Assembly (NCBI GenBank): GCA_003254905.1
Contig: QANU01008436.1
Span: 69,215 to 133,214 of the forward strand
Direction of reading: 5' to 3'
Source of the DNA: Nissolia schottii
Taxonomy: Eukaryota; Streptophyta; Magnoliopsida; Fabales; Fabaceae
DNA: 64,000 bases
Every line of letters begins with the position of its first letter. Within the stretch, counting starts at the first letter, position 1. The translations under genes were made by a program, and so were the position numbers. This document shows, piece after piece, positions 1 to 11,821 of this stretch. Under the pieces are notes generated by a model. It saw nothing but the letters and a program-made list of their open reading frames with translations. It searched no databases and was not told where the DNA came from.

Positions 1-510
1 ATTTTGCTGATTTCAAGACTTGTGTGGATTGCATTAACGGTAAGCAAACTAATAAGTCTAAAAAGGGTGCAAAGAGGAGCTCAAACCTGTTAGAAATCAT
101 ACATACAGATATTTGTTGTCCAGATATGCATGCAAGTAGTCCGAAATACTTTATCACCTTTATAGACGATTATTCACGATATATGTATCTCTACTTACTT
201 CGTTCTAAGGATGAAGCTTTGAACGCCTTTAAAGTTTTTAAGGCTGAAGTCGAGAAACAATGCGGAAAGCAAATTAAGATCGTGAGATTTGATCGAGATG
301 GAGAGTACTATGGTAGATACACAGAAAATGGACAAGCGCCTGGTCTGTTTGCAAAGTTTCTTCAGGAACATAGGATTGTTACCCAATACACTATGTCTGG
401 TTCTCCGGATCAGAATAGTGTGGCAGAAAGAAGAAACCGAACTTTTATGGACATGGTAAGAAGTGTGGGAAGTAATAGAAACTTCCTCAATTCTTGTGGA
501 TTGAAGCACG
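1..510 (+). pseudogene. Ty1/copia integrase fragment
   Basis: The frame is open from base 3 and reads an integrase core of the Ty1/copia polyprotein. It begins with the tail of the zinc-binding region (..TC..CI.GKQ), followed by the first catalytic Asp in HTDICCPD, the second Asp in the RFDRDGEYYG block, and the Glu in SPDQNSVAERRNRT. The element is cut by the window start on the left. Integrase similarity stops at about base 510, after which the frame runs into unrelated sequence and a stop near 569, so reverse transcriptase and RNase H are missing. Known role of the family: insertion of the retroelement cDNA. As it stands the copy is non-functional. It is not the same copia lineage as the element at 14811-22462, because the integrase motifs differ. 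Confidence 0.85.
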
Positions 511-820
511 GCAAACCCATTCATATTTTTTTCCTTAAATTTTTGTCTGACCCCGTTTATTGGACTTGAAGGTTCTATTTTAATTTTTAATCTAATGGAC
601 TCCAACTTCAACAATTGTTTCTCTCAACAAGGATAATATGGCATGTGTGTATCAAGAAAAATGAAAGCACTTAAGCTTGAAAGCCAAAAAGCCCACAAGA
701 AGATGATGGACGATGGCAATGGTATCTTTACAAAAAGTTTTTAAGAAAATTTAGTTTATCTTTTGTTTAAATTTTTACAAGTTTTGGTTAATATTTATGA
801 CTTTTTATTTAAATTAATTT
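511..820. other. Intergenic, nothing recognised
   Basis: AT-rich sequence between the copia fragment and the next inverted-repeat element. No coding similarity or RNA gene was seen. Confidence 0.5.
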
Positions 821-1316
821 GTTAGCCCCTGAAACTTTTAAAAAAATTCAAATAGGTCTCTATATTTTGAAGGTTTGTAATTGGTAACCCTAAACTAACA
901 AAACTTTTGTAATTTAGTCCTTCGAAACAAATATTATTAAAGTCTATTAACAAAAAGAAAATATTTTAAAATGTCATCCTATGCTTAATATATTTGTTGT
1001 AACGAAAAATGTTTAAGAGATCTAACTTATCAACTTAACAAGTTACACATTTGGAAATCAAGTTTAAGAGGAAGGGGAAAAAGATGATGAGCTGCTTAGG
1101 GTTTGGTGAAAAGAGAGACATAAGCTGACATTTGAAATTAAAAGCTAACATCAAAGTTTGAAAAGGAGAAAAGCAACTTAAATGGTCCATCTTATCCACT
1201 TTAACAGTGACATAATGATAATGGATGATGGTCGATGGGCCTTATATCAAACTTTTTGTTAGTTCAGAAACCCAATTACAAACTATCAAAATGTATGGGC
1301 CTATTTAAACATTAGC
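821..1316. mobile_element. Non-autonomous TIR element
   Basis: The two ends are imperfect inverted repeats of about 90 bp. The left arm has AATAGGTCTCTATATTTTGA, GTTTGTAATTGG and CTAACAAAA in that order, and the right arm gives the same order on the minus strand with about 80 percent identity. No transposase is present. The outer borders and target duplication could not be fixed. Confidence 0.5.
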
Positions 1317-2084
1317 CTTCAAAGTACAACCCCAAATGACAAGCATACCATTTCGTGAAAGTTAATGATTCTTTGTTAGGTCAAATATTATTCCTTTATG
1401 TAGTGTTTCACACACACACACACACACACAAAACATATTGGATAAGTTAATCTCTTAAAAACTATTTATTCATCATTAATAGATAAGTTAATATAACCTA
1501 TGAGGGTGAGATTAGACATAATAAGCGTGTGATAGATAATAAATTATATAAAAATAATAATAATAATAATAATAATATTAGTAATAATAGTAATCATAAT
1601 AATAATAAAATAATAATAGTATTAAAAATAATAACAATATAATCATAATAAAATAAAATAAAAACTAACTTATTTTATTAGCTCTTATCACATGTCATCT
1701 TAAACACTATTAAAATTCAATCAAGTCTTATCTCATTCATCTTTATCGTATCCGTCCTTATCATATCCGACATGCCAAACGGATCTTAAAGACTTATTTG
1801 AGTCATTAACATACTTTCTTTTAATGTTATAACATTGGCTAATAAAGTCTATTTTAATCAAAGATTGATTGCTTTTATTTTCATATACTTTAATTTACAG
1901 ACAAAGTGATTATTATCCAAAACATGAAAAAAAAATGAATGAAGGATGGGAAAGACAGAAAAGGAAAAGAAAGGGTAAAATTACAGAGGTTAGACAATAT
2001 TACGTATGGCCCCCATGATTCCATAAGTCCATTCAAGCAGAAGACCTCTATTTACAAAACATACGTTTACATGCATATACATAT
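1317..2084. repeat. AT-rich stretch with (CA)n and (AAT)n microsatellites
   Basis: A pure CA run lies at about 1409-1431 and a TAA/AAT run at about 1551-1576, followed by degenerate AAT-rich sequence to about 1665. Nothing coding was seen. Confidence 0.8.
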
Positions 2085-2877
2085 GTGACGACTAACTTAG
2101 ACTCAACCTTCTTTTGAACCTTTGTTGATCATTGTTTTTTAATTAAAAAAATGACTAATGTCAAATTTTTTATAATTACAAGAATCATTTTAATTTTAAT
2201 TTTGTAATTAGAGTCACGATCATCAAAATGTATTCTTCCCCTAATAGGAAACACCATTTGTAAACTTTCGATTTACAATTAGAAACTCAACGCTTCTCTG
2301 CTCATGCTTCCTGCAATTTTCCTTGCCGCCGCCACCCTCGACTCCCATGCGCTCTCTACCCCAAAAAACCGTGTCATAGTGCTAGTTAAATGGTTGGTTA
2401 AAACGATGGAATTTCACTAGAGTTTTCTAGTTTCAATTTTTCATGGCCCCTTTGTTTCACTTTTGGATCTCGTATGCTGCTCCATTTTGATACATATAAA
2501 CCACCACAAAGTCAAAACAATTATTTGAGGCAATTAAGATAAATTCTAGAGATAGGAAACATGCATACGGCTTGTTATTAGAACATAAAGTGAATCAGAA
2601 TAGTTGTTGCATAGAAATTCTTAGCATTTTTTTTTTTGGTTGTGGGGCTACCTGCTATCGATTGTATCTTATCTTTGAACATTCAGGTCAAAGGTTCAAG
2701 AACAGTTTGCGTATTTAATTAGATTTTTTTTTAATGATGGTGACTCTTAACGGCAAAAATAAAATTAAAATGACTCATTTTGTGATTATAAAAAAATTTG
2801 ACATGAAATCATTTTTTAATTAAAAAGCAAGGATCAACGAAGGTACAAAAGAAATTTGAGACCAAGTTAGCCGTCAC
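2085..2877. mobile_element. Long inverted-repeat element downstream of AUG1
   Basis: Arms of about 175 bp at 2085-2260 and about 2700-2877 are reverse complements of each other at roughly 80-85 percent. The ends read GTGACGACTAACTT on the left and AAGTTAGCCGTCAC on the right. The arms share a TTTTTAATTAAAAA core. No transposase and no clear target duplication were found. It ends about 110 bp from the AUG1 stop codon, so it may overlap that gene's 3' UTR or terminator region. Confidence 0.6.
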
Positions 2878-2985
2878 GAGCAAACATAAACGAATAACAA
2901 AACAAAGCAAAGCAGAAAGAGGAAGGAAAAGGGAAAAAACATAACAAAACAAAACAAAAAAGGTTTAAAATTTGATAGCAGTACA

Positions 2986-5900
2986 TCACCCCGAATTGGA
3001 AAGAGCTGAGGTCAATACATGTTCAAGATACTTCTCTGCAGCAGCGTATTGCCTTTTCTTATCCTCAATAGCTAACGCAGCCAAAGCTTTATCCTGGAAA
3101 GTCCCCACCACCGGAAAAATGTTAGAACAAACATAACACAGTTCTACGATCCTCCGCATAGCAATACATAGCAATAGCATCAACATCATATCAGAAAGCA
3201 TGTGAAACATGAAATACCGGAGGCAAATCTTGGTAGCTCCTTAGTGTATCAAGGATGGGCTTAGTTTTCTTCTCCAGCTCCTTTTTATGCTCAGCCATTT
3301 CGACTAACACCCTGTGGCTAACCTCTGGGGTATAACCTGCATGATTGAGCACTGCCTGCAACAGATGTCACATTCAGCGTGTAAAATATCAGTAAGTATT
3401 AAGACACATAATGGAATAACAATTACAAACATAACAGCCGTTTCCCACACTGGTGTCACCCAATTACAGTATGTCGTCACTCAATATTGAGATTTTTTTC
3501 TACGGTCACATAAATCACTTGGTGAGCAACTGAATCTAACCCTTATTAATAACAACAGCAATAACAATCATGATGACAATTTAGAGAATAATGTCATTAC
3601 AACTTGCTAATTTTACAGTCTTCATACAGAGCTCCATGCAACCCGTATGTGCTGTAAAAAGAATGCCAAGCAAGCTATGATGTATAAAATCTGTTACCAT
3701 CAACCTTAAAATGTCAAGTGATCCCAAATTTTTCAACCTTTATCTCTCCATAACATAAGGAACTTCTTAGAGAGCTGCGCTGGGAAATAGGTGATCTAAG
3801 ACTGATACCGTCTAACATGATGTTATTTCAACAAACAATGTGCTCTTTTAATGGAAAATACAAATTATAATCCGAGCAAAATTTTGAGTAAGCCCCAAAA
3901 TTGTTTGCCAATTTCAGCAGTTGCAAGAGAAAATGAACTTTCATTCTTATGCACATTAGTCTTCAAGAAAGGGCAAGAAAAGTTTTTATTTTCTTAGCAT
4001 AACAAAACTTGACAAAAGAAGAGAAGTTTCATTTTATTTTCTAAGCATAATAAAACTGGACAAATGAAGAGAACAGAAAAGAATGTCACAAACAATATAA
4101 GACCTAAAATCAACTTTGCACTTAAGAAAGATAAGGAAAGCAATTATAGTACCGTGTCTCATGAATATTGTTGCTGTGTTATTTATATTTTTTATGCCTT
4201 ATAACTTCTGTTGTGAGTTATTTTAGTTTCAACTGCAAGCATAAGATCTGTTAAATTTTAGGGTTAATTAAGTTTTTAGTACCTGTAATATGAAAAAGTT
4301 TGGCTTTAGTCCCTCATAACAAGTTTTAGTCCCTGCAAAATGTGAAAATTTGATTTTTGGTCCCTGTGGATGGTTGGTGATGGACGGTGATAACGTGTCA
4401 GTTAACCAGTCATCAGGGACCATCTCTACATCATCGTCCATCACCAATTGTGCACAGGGACCAAAATCAAATTTTCACATTTTACAGGGACTAAAACTTC
4501 TCATGAGGGACTAAAACCAAACTTTTTCATATTACAGGGACTAAAAACTTAATTAACGCTAAATTTTATGAGAACTTTGACATTAGAGTTTCTATGCAAT
4601 AAAAGAGGATTACAGGGTACTTTTTTTCCTCATGACATAAATTTGCTTCTATATTCTCTGGCTGTTAAGCAGAAGAAGAGCTCTCTTTGGCTGTACTGTT
4701 TTATCTGCTAGCCCATCATTGTCTCTAACTAATATCCCTTGCATACTAGGATTTAATCCTATGGGTCTTAATTTTTTATTGTGGTGGTGGGGGGGGATCC
4801 TTACCTTGAAATTGGCACATTGTTGCATGTATTGTCTTTCTTTTGCAGCCATTACTTGCAAGTTTGTCTTCCAATTTTCCATCTGATCCTCATATGGAGC
4901 TACCTCATCTTCTAATTGGCCAAGAGTTCTGGCCAAAAGTTATTTCATGAAAACTTAGCAAAGAATAAAACAACATTTTCTTCCCAAAGAAGAAATATCC
5001 CTCAAGGTTCACCTCTGAATTTCAAAAGAATTGTACTTGCAGGAAGTACATAAAAGCACATAATTCATTTGAAAACATACCTTTTTAGATAAGTTAGTCT
5101 GGCTATAGCCTTTCTAGTGTAATCAAGGAGAACCTTGGACTCCTCCTGCACTTTAGCCCTTTTCTCCTCCACACCAGTCTTCCTCAAGGAAATATCGCCC
5201 ATTGCTACAAAAAAGCTAAACATAGCTTCCAAGGCTCAGAGTTTGAAGCAAAAACTAGAAAACAACAAAATCAAAATTCACAAGCCAAATGAATTTGGTA
5301 AAGTGATACCTACCTACTCAGTTCAGTGTCTCTTATATTCAACAAGTTAGCCACATTTGCAAGAACTTGTGCAGACGCAACCACATTCGAGGGCAAACTC
5401 TCCTGGGCCAAACCCACGTTCTCCAAAATCTCTCTAACCCTAGCAGCTACAACAACAAAAACCACAACAGATCAAATTCGCATGATGCCACAATTTGAAG
5501 CGCAACCCCCCCCCCCACCCACACAGATAATAATAAAAATTCTGACAACTTATCCATTAAGAATCAGAGATCCAAAAATCTCTCCAGATTATCTCTAACC
5601 TGTCCTAACAGCTACAACACCACCACCCCAAAAATAACTGTTTGGTTTGTTTTCTATTCTCCTTTCCTATGTTTTAACTGATAATTACAATAATGCTACT
5701 TTATTTTCATTCTAATTCTATTGTTTTCAAGTTTTTTCCTACGGAAATTATGAAAAAAGCAGGATAATCAAAACCAGGTAGTACTTTCGTCTTTCATAGT
5801 GAAAACATCAATAAAAAATAAAGACAGAAAACTAACCAAGTGCGCTCCTAATTCATTGAAATTCATAATATTAAGCTAACCCCATTCGACAAACATCTTA

Positions 5901-6285
5901 GCCATGAACAACTACAGACCCCAAACCACGAATATCAACATTATCATCTCAGGTCATTGTAAAACAATAAAATATCTCTAAACAGGAGTAGGAGATCAAA
6001 ACTGAAGGCATTTTGGTAACACGAAAAAGGAAGTCTACCTTGGGAATGGTACTCTGAGGCCTTCTGGCGGAAATCGCGAGCAACGAGGCGTGCAGCTTCG
6101 TCTTTGGCCTTGGAGACAGTTAAGAGGCTGTGCAAGTGGGCCACACTGCGAGGGGTGTATTCAAAGTCTGGGACAGGTTTGCCAGCGGCTTCAAACGTCT
6201 TGACTAGCCATTCCTTCACTTCCCCAATCCGAGAAGCGTCGGAACCACTCTTCGGTTCTGTTACCCCTAGATTTTGATCGGCCAT
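2986..6285 (-). CDS. AUG1: AUGMIN subunit 1 (HAUS1-like)
   Basis: This is a six-exon gene whose product is a subunit of the augmin complex, which recruits gamma-tubulin to existing microtubules in the spindle and phragmoplast (family knowledge). Exons on the plus-strand scale are 6285-6039, 5446-5314, 5215-5081, 4928-4805, 3355-3218 and 3093-2986. All introns are GT..AG and the reading frame joins without breaks, giving 885 bp and 294 codons plus stop, close to the usual plant length of about 300. The N-terminus begins MADQNLG and continues through EVKEWLVKTFEAAGKPVPDF, an AUG1 signature. The middle (VAMGDISLRKTGVEEKR, then EDQMENWKTNLQ) is predicted coiled coil. The C-terminus reads RSYQDLPPDKALAALAIEDK and ends in ALSNSG. 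Intron 4 (3356-4804) contains a MITE. The gene looks intact. Confidence 0.93.
4261..4559. mobile_element. Mutator-type MITE in AUG1 intron 4
   Basis: A 299-bp palindrome-like element starts GGGTTAATTAAGTTTTTAGT and ends ACTAAAAACTTAATTAACGC. It is flanked by an exact 9-bp duplication TAAATTTTA at 4252-4260 and 4560-4568. A 9-bp TSD with long TIRs fits the Mutator superfamily. The interior holds alternating 'TTTAGTCCCTG'-like motifs in both orientations. Confidence 0.9.
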
Positions 6286-7174
6286 TCTCTTAGCTTGTCT
6301 TTCTCACCCAACACTCTTTCCAAACTAGAGAGAGGTAAAAAGGAGAGATTTGGAATGTCAAATTGGCTTCTAATATCAATGAACAAGGACTCAATATTGG
6401 CCATGTCATGGACCTGCCTTGTAAAATTTTCCATTGTAATTAGTATATATGGGATTCCGGTGCACGTTATGGTATATATAACTAATGCAACTTATAACTG
6501 TTAGGACATTAAGGTGTATATTGTGCAATGTTCTCTTGTCCAGCTCCAGTAACAATTGACTCTCTTAGGCAATTTGAGGATCATTTTTTTTGTGGTGATA
6601 GAAAGAGTTTTTTTAATGCAGTAAACAAACTAAAATGCAATACACTGCATTCACATATGTTTAATATGTACAATTTCTTACTTTGTTGAATGTTGACTTT
6701 ACATAAGATTCTGTGCTTCTTGTTTATCACACATGCAAGGGTTGCTTTAGTTGATAACTGCAGACTAAAATCTCTGATTTGAATTTCTTGTGGCCTATAT
6801 ACCACGTTGATAAAAAAGCATAAAACTCAAATCTGAGCCCATGTTCTTGATCGCTTATCAAGAAAGGTTCATCTCCTGTATATGCATTGATGCAATTGCA
6901 ATCTGCTGCAGCAATCAAAATAATTCTCATTTAAGATATCTGCTGTGGTTGGTTCAGCTGGATATTCACGGGAACCTGCAGGTCATCTCCTATGCCTAGA
7001 CCATCTGTGAGAACAGTATCTGTCTGTTCCATTCCCATCTCTTGTTCCATAGGCCTTGGTTAATGAAATTGTCTTTTTAAAGTTCATATTCAGAATAAAC
7101 ATTCCTTACAAGGTTATGTGTGTTTAAAACATGGATCTTTAAGTTTTAGGAGATTAATGAGTTTGATGAGGAGA
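6286..7174. other. AUG1 upstream region
   Basis: The AUG1 5' leader and promoter must start here because the ATG is at 6285. No confident TATA box was picked. The rest is AT-rich with no recognised gene or repeat. Confidence 0.4.
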
Positions 7175-7354
7175 AGTCCTTGTTCATGGGCCGGGTAGGG
7201 CCGGGTTGGCCTGTACCCGAACCCGGCCCTATATTTAGACCGGGCCAATTTTGAGGACCCGGACCCTAAACCCGATAGGCCCGATCATCTTCGGGCCAAG
7301 TTAAAACCCGGATTTAGACCGGGCCAAAGCGGGCCAAAACAGGCCAAAACGTTT

Positions 7355-7580
7355 TGATTGCAGCAGAAATTCAGATTGCAGATTGCAGAAATTACAGCAG
7401 AATTACAGATTGCAGAAATTGCAGCAAAATTACAGACTGCAGAATTACAGCAGATATATTGCAGAAATTAACTCCTCATTGTCAGTAGAATTACACCAGA
7501 ATTGCACTAGAATTACAGCAGATATATTGCATAATTGCAGAAATTGCAGCAGAATTGTTTAGATATTGCAGGTTGCAGCA
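7355..7580. repeat. GCAGAAATTACAGCA-type tandem repeat
   Basis: Short degenerate units of about 15-25 bp, variants of GCAGAAATTACAGCAGA and ATTACAGATT, are repeated roughly ten times inside the hAT-like element. They do not code for anything recognisable. Confidence 0.7.
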
Positions 7581-8289
7581 GATGAATATATCCAAACTCG
7601 GAATTTATCAGGCAAAACTCCACTTATCTGGTGATAAATCATAGCCTAATGTCAATGCCTACATTTTGCAACAAAACAAGCACAATGTACAATGCATAGC
7701 AGTCATCTACTCTAATAGCTTACAGCTTAACTTGTTAAAACTTCGAGGAAAGCTATCCTCAATCATATAGGTCATTATAAAAAGGATTCTATGCCTACAC
7801 CAGTTTATGGGTACACAAGTATTGCTAAGGAGTAAGGATTAACTTAATAGAGTGCATGACCATAAATTTTAGTACATAAAAAATTATCCATCTCCAAATG
7901 GAATGACTATCAGCAGAATTCACTTGCAAATATAACTGCCTATGTTTCATTAAAATAAATAAATAAGCTGGACTGGTGTAAGGTTTATTACTAATACAGT
8001 TGGAATGGAAGCACCACAGTTTAAAATAACACAGTCAAGATACATCAAAAAATCATGCTACCAAGATGAGATGCAAAATAAAACACCACCACCACCCGAA
8101 ATGGAGTGATCTTAAAGATCTAGCAAAATTATTCGGAAATGGTAAGTCTAGTATAAACCACAGCTAACCTCATCCAAGCAATCATTGATCATCACTCATC
8201 AGAATGTTCATCCAAAAATGACGAAGAAAAAAGGGAAAAAAAAAAAAAGCAACCAAATTACACTGAAACAGTGGCTTACCAAGGGACAA

Positions 8290-8448
8290 CGAGTTCGCGG
8301 CGAGGCGAAGCGAGGGAGACGAAGCGAGGGAGGCGAGGCGAGGGAGGCGAGGCGAGGCGAGACGAGGGGCGGGAGGGGAGGCGAGGCGCGGCGCGGCGAG
8401 GCGAGGCGAGGCGAGGCGCGGCGAGGGGAGGCGCGGCGAGGCGAGGGT
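8290..8448. repeat. GGCGA minisatellite
   Basis: About 155 bp of near-pure 5-bp units (GGCGA, with GGGAG and GGCGC variants) are strongly purine-biased on the plus strand. They keep frames open on both strands, which produces Arg/Glu-rich and Pro/Ser/Leu-rich apparent ORFs. It lies inside the hAT-like element at 7175-8870. Confidence 0.9.
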
Positions 8449-9006
8449 ATACGGTCTGAACTGAGTCTCTGAAGATGAACTCTGAATTTCCGAAATGAAA
8501 ATTGAGAAAAGTGAGATGAGGGCTAGTGAGTGGGCTAGTGAGATGAGGGCTATATGAGACAAGCCACTCAAGAAAGACATTTGGGCTGCGTAATAAAATT
8601 GGGCTGAAAGACAAGGAAAAAGAATTGGACCAGAAGTGCAGAACCTATGGGAATAACTTGTAATTTTGAAGGAAAAAAAATAATAAATGTATAATAGTAT
8701 AGTATACGGGCCGTTGGGCCAGGTCGGATGACCCGAGGTTAGACCCGTACCCAGTATGAATTATAATCGGGATTTTTTTCTTAGAGTTTTTTTGAAATCG
8801 GGCCTGATTCGGCCCGAATGCTTCGGGCCGGTCTGGGTTGGCGCGCCAAACCGAGTTATGAACATCCCTATTAGAAAGTGTGGGAAGACTAGATGGGAAG
8901 GGTAGGCTCTGCATATAGTTGTTGTCTCTGAACAAACAAAACAAGCCAAAACGGCGTAGTTTAACATTTTCACTGAGCTGGTGGTTACTATTTCGAATTA
9001 AGAGAG

Positions 9007-9338
9007 TAGGGCTGTGAAATGGGCCAGCCCAGCCCAGCCCAGCTCGGCTAACCCGTGGGCCTAAACGAGTCGGGCCTTAACGGGCTCTTACTATTCACAG
9101 ACCAATTTTTAATATATTTGGTCCGTCTATTTATGTGGATAAATGAGTTAGTTTGCGAGTTTTGCATATGTTAATACTAAATGGGTTAATTTAGTCTGTG
9201 GCTAAATTGGTCGGGCCTAAATGGGACGGGTCTAAAAGGGTTTTTGCTATTCGCGGGCTGAATTTTATATGTTTGGTCCGCCCATTTAACCAGGTAAATA
9301 GGTTTGGCTTGCGGGTCAGGCTCATTTTGATAGCCCTA
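9007..9338. mobile_element. hAT MITE
   Basis: A 332-bp element begins TAGGGCTGTGAAATGGGCC and ends GGCTCATTTTGATAGCCCTA. It is flanked by 8-bp duplications taagagag (8999-9006) and aaagagag (9339-9346), a 7 of 8 match. Its interior (TTTATGTGGATAAATG and similar) is the same family as the element at 61414-61678 in opposite orientation. Confidence 0.85.
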
Positions 9339-9346
9339 AAAGAGAG

Positions 9347-9990
9347 TGAAAGTTCCCATTTGATGCGCGTGAAATCACTGATTAATTAATCTGGTCTCTT
9401 ACAAAATAAAAAATCTCCGTTATTCTTTGTCAATTTAGTATCTGTGTTATGTCCCAAATTATTTTAGATCATCTATTGATATTATACTTTATATAAACTA
9501 GTATATTATAAAATTTAAAATGAAAAATAAATGATTTAAATTTTTTATTATTAAAGTTATATGAGATACATGTGTTAAATTTATTTTTTGCTAATCCTCA
9601 TTTCATTAAATTGTGTAGATTTTTGCTCCACAAACCCTGTTGCATACAAATTGTGTATTTGTGTATCATTTACATTCTTTATTATTGCTTCATACAAATT
9701 TTTAGATTTTTGTTTTCTATTCCTACTCAATGAAAGTTGATAATATTCTCACTTGTCATCTCTGTCATCCTATTTTGTCCTCATTTACATCTTTGATCTC
9801 TATTTCAAAGATTTTTATTTGTCTCTCTTCGTCAAGTCCTTGTAGGTTTTTGTAATCATATAATGTATGCATGTACCCAAAAAAGGTATCATAAATGACT
9901 ATAAATAGAAATATATCACTTATGTAATATACATATTTTGCATCACACGACAAAAACTTTCAAATATGTGTGTGTGTGTACCGAAGGAGT
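9347..9990. other. AT-rich intergenic, nothing recognised
   Basis: No gene, RNA or clear repeat was seen; it is simple AT-rich sequence ending in a short (GT)n run near 9967-9979. Confidence 0.45.
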
Positions 9991-10405
9991 ACAATTTGGA
10001 TTTTGGATCTCCTCTGCACGTTCGGGATCGCTGGGACGGGTACCTGCAAGGACTCCGACGCTCAAGTCAGTGAAGGTTCGAAGCAATAGGGGAATCAAAG
10101 GGGGAGATGGGTTTTGGGCATACCTGGTGTGCTGTTTAGGTTTAAATACCTAAGTGGGGGCCGTGAATTCCGCTATCCCGGGAATCTTTCTGTTGAGTTG
10201 GCCTCCGAGGATCATGGAGCATTGCTCCCTGGAGGCAGGATATCACGAGGCGAGAATCTCTTCTCCGAGGATCATGGAGCATTGCTACCTGGAGGAAGGA
10301 TTAGTGAAAACAAAAAAACAAAAACGAAAAAGCAAAATCTCTAGTAAAGAGAAAAGAGAAGAAGAAGAAGAGAATTAAAAGAGGAAAAATGTAAAATGAT
10401 GATTT
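9991..10405. repeat. Unclassified GC-richer repeat with 60-bp tandem duplication
   Basis: This GC-rich block (CGGGATCGCTGGGACGGGTA, then ACTCCGACGCTCAAGTCAGT) looks like part of a dispersed retroelement, judged only by composition and by memory of similar repeats. A unit starting CCGAGGATCATGGAGCATTG is present twice, 60 bp apart (from about 10204 and 10264). No coding domain was identified. Confidence 0.4.
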
Positions 10406-10828
10406 TGTAATACCAAAAAAGCTTCCTAGTGAAAAATTATTAAAATAAATAATAAATATAATAAAAAATGAAATAAAATACGTAAAAGAAAAAAAAAAGA
10501 AATGGTTTCAGTTGTGAAAAGGAGGAGGAGTAAGGACGGTTATTTTTGCGCCACCTAAATTTGAGCTTGCAAAAATAGCCTAGGTATGCAATAGCTAGGT
10601 GTGCAAGAATAATTTCCCATTAGTGCAAGAATAGGTTGTTTGATTTTACCATATTGCAGGTGCGGCTCACATTTTCCTTTTCAAAGCAAAAAAATTCTTA
10701 AATTGTTCCATATTTTTGCATCTAACGATATTTTTTTAAAACAAGTCTAAAATTAATTCAGCTAAAAGGTAACAAATTAGTGAGCGTTAGTTACGACTTA
10801 AGTATAAGTAGCTAGCAAGTGTGTTACA
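10406..10828 (+). mobile_element. LTR fragment abutting the LINE
   Basis: The segment starts TGTAATACC and ends GTGTGTTACA. Its last 50 bp (GTGAGCGTTAGTTACGAC..CTAGC..GTTACA) match the 3' ends of the solo LTRs at 26331-30060 and 46053-47175, so it is the 3' end of a related gypsy-type LTR. The right border falls exactly where LINE similarity begins. No matching TSD was found, so the left border is uncertain. Confidence 0.55.
10538..10618 (-). mobile_element. Miniature relative of the 62662-63873 element
   Basis: On the minus strand it starts GGGAAATTATTCTTGCACAC, nearly the same as the left end of the element at 62662 (GGGTAATTATTCTTGCACAC). The opposite end reads GGTTATTTTTGCGCCACCTA, giving an 81-bp near-hairpin. 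It lies within the LTR fragment. No TSD was found. Confidence 0.5.
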
Positions 10829-11821
10829 CCAGCATCGTCCTAGATAGCATCAATCTCGTTCCTTTTCCTTCGGGATGCCTTCTGGTGGAAAATTTTCGTG
10901 TTCTTATCCCTATGGGTGAGCCTCGTTGTGCGTGCTTATTGTGCCCACCAAGTCTCTTCTCTAGCCATGAGCTCATCTAACTCACTCTCAGCATTTTGGA
11001 TACAAGCCATGGCCTCTTTTGGCCTGTCTCTCTTGTTTAGTTCATCAAGTTCCTTCTGCTTCTTCTCTACCTCCTCAGTCACCTTCCTAAATACATCCTC
11101 ACCCCACGTGTCTAGTTTCATCAAATAGTTCTGCAATCTATCAGGGGTATCAAGCCTGAACGATTCCCACGGGTGCATCACAACTTTTTCACAGTTCTCA
11201 TCACGCAACCACATATTCTTGAAACTAGGGATTTTGGGCCATCATCTTCTCCTGTGATTCCGTTATCGCTTGATCTTCAATTAGATGGGCATATGATCTG
11301 ACGTATACCGAAGTAAATGGCTCACCTCTGAGTTTGGAAACAATTGGCCCCAAGATGGACTGGCCACAAATCGGTCTAGATGTTCTTCAATGCTACCATC
11401 TACCTCTTGCTTGTTCCAACATGTGAAAATATTTCCCGTGTAACCAAGATCCTGTAAATTGCAATCCATTAGAGCACCCCTAAAATCTTCCAATAGAGTC
11501 GCATTCGGTGGGTTTCCGCCCTTCTTCTCTATCGAGGATAAGATTAGGTTGAAGTCCCCAAAGCAAATCCATGATAGATTGCTCTCACCAGGTAACTATC
11601 TTAATAAATCACGGGTCATTTTCTTCTGCGTAGTACTAGAGTAGCCATATACTTTTGTAGTACGCCATATTCTCCCACCCTCATTCTCCAAAACAATCAC
11701 ATAATGTGATTTTGTGACATTGAGATGACATTCACATCAATGTTGTTCCTCCATATCATCATGATTCCACTGCTCGCTCCCTTCCTTGTCCCACATAATC
11801 AACAACACACATAACCCCCCC

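Larger units (their letters stand above)
7175..8870. mobile_element. Non-autonomous hAT-like element, GGGCC-rich ends
   Basis: The right end, read on the minus strand, begins TAGGGATGTTCATAACTCGG. The left end reads TTGTTCATGGGCCGGGT. Both subterminal regions are dense in GGGCC and CCGGGCC, a pattern typical of plant hAT elements. The interior has a GCAGAAATTACA repeat and a GGCGA minisatellite but no transposase frame. An 8-bp duplication could not be confirmed because the left tip is mutated. Confidence 0.6.

Noticed and set aside
195..614. 139-codon minus-strand frame
   Set aside because: Shadow of the copia integrase frame on the opposite strand.
8182..8614. Arg/Glu-rich and Pro/Ser/Leu-rich frames on both strands
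   Set aside because: They derive from the GGCGA minisatellite.
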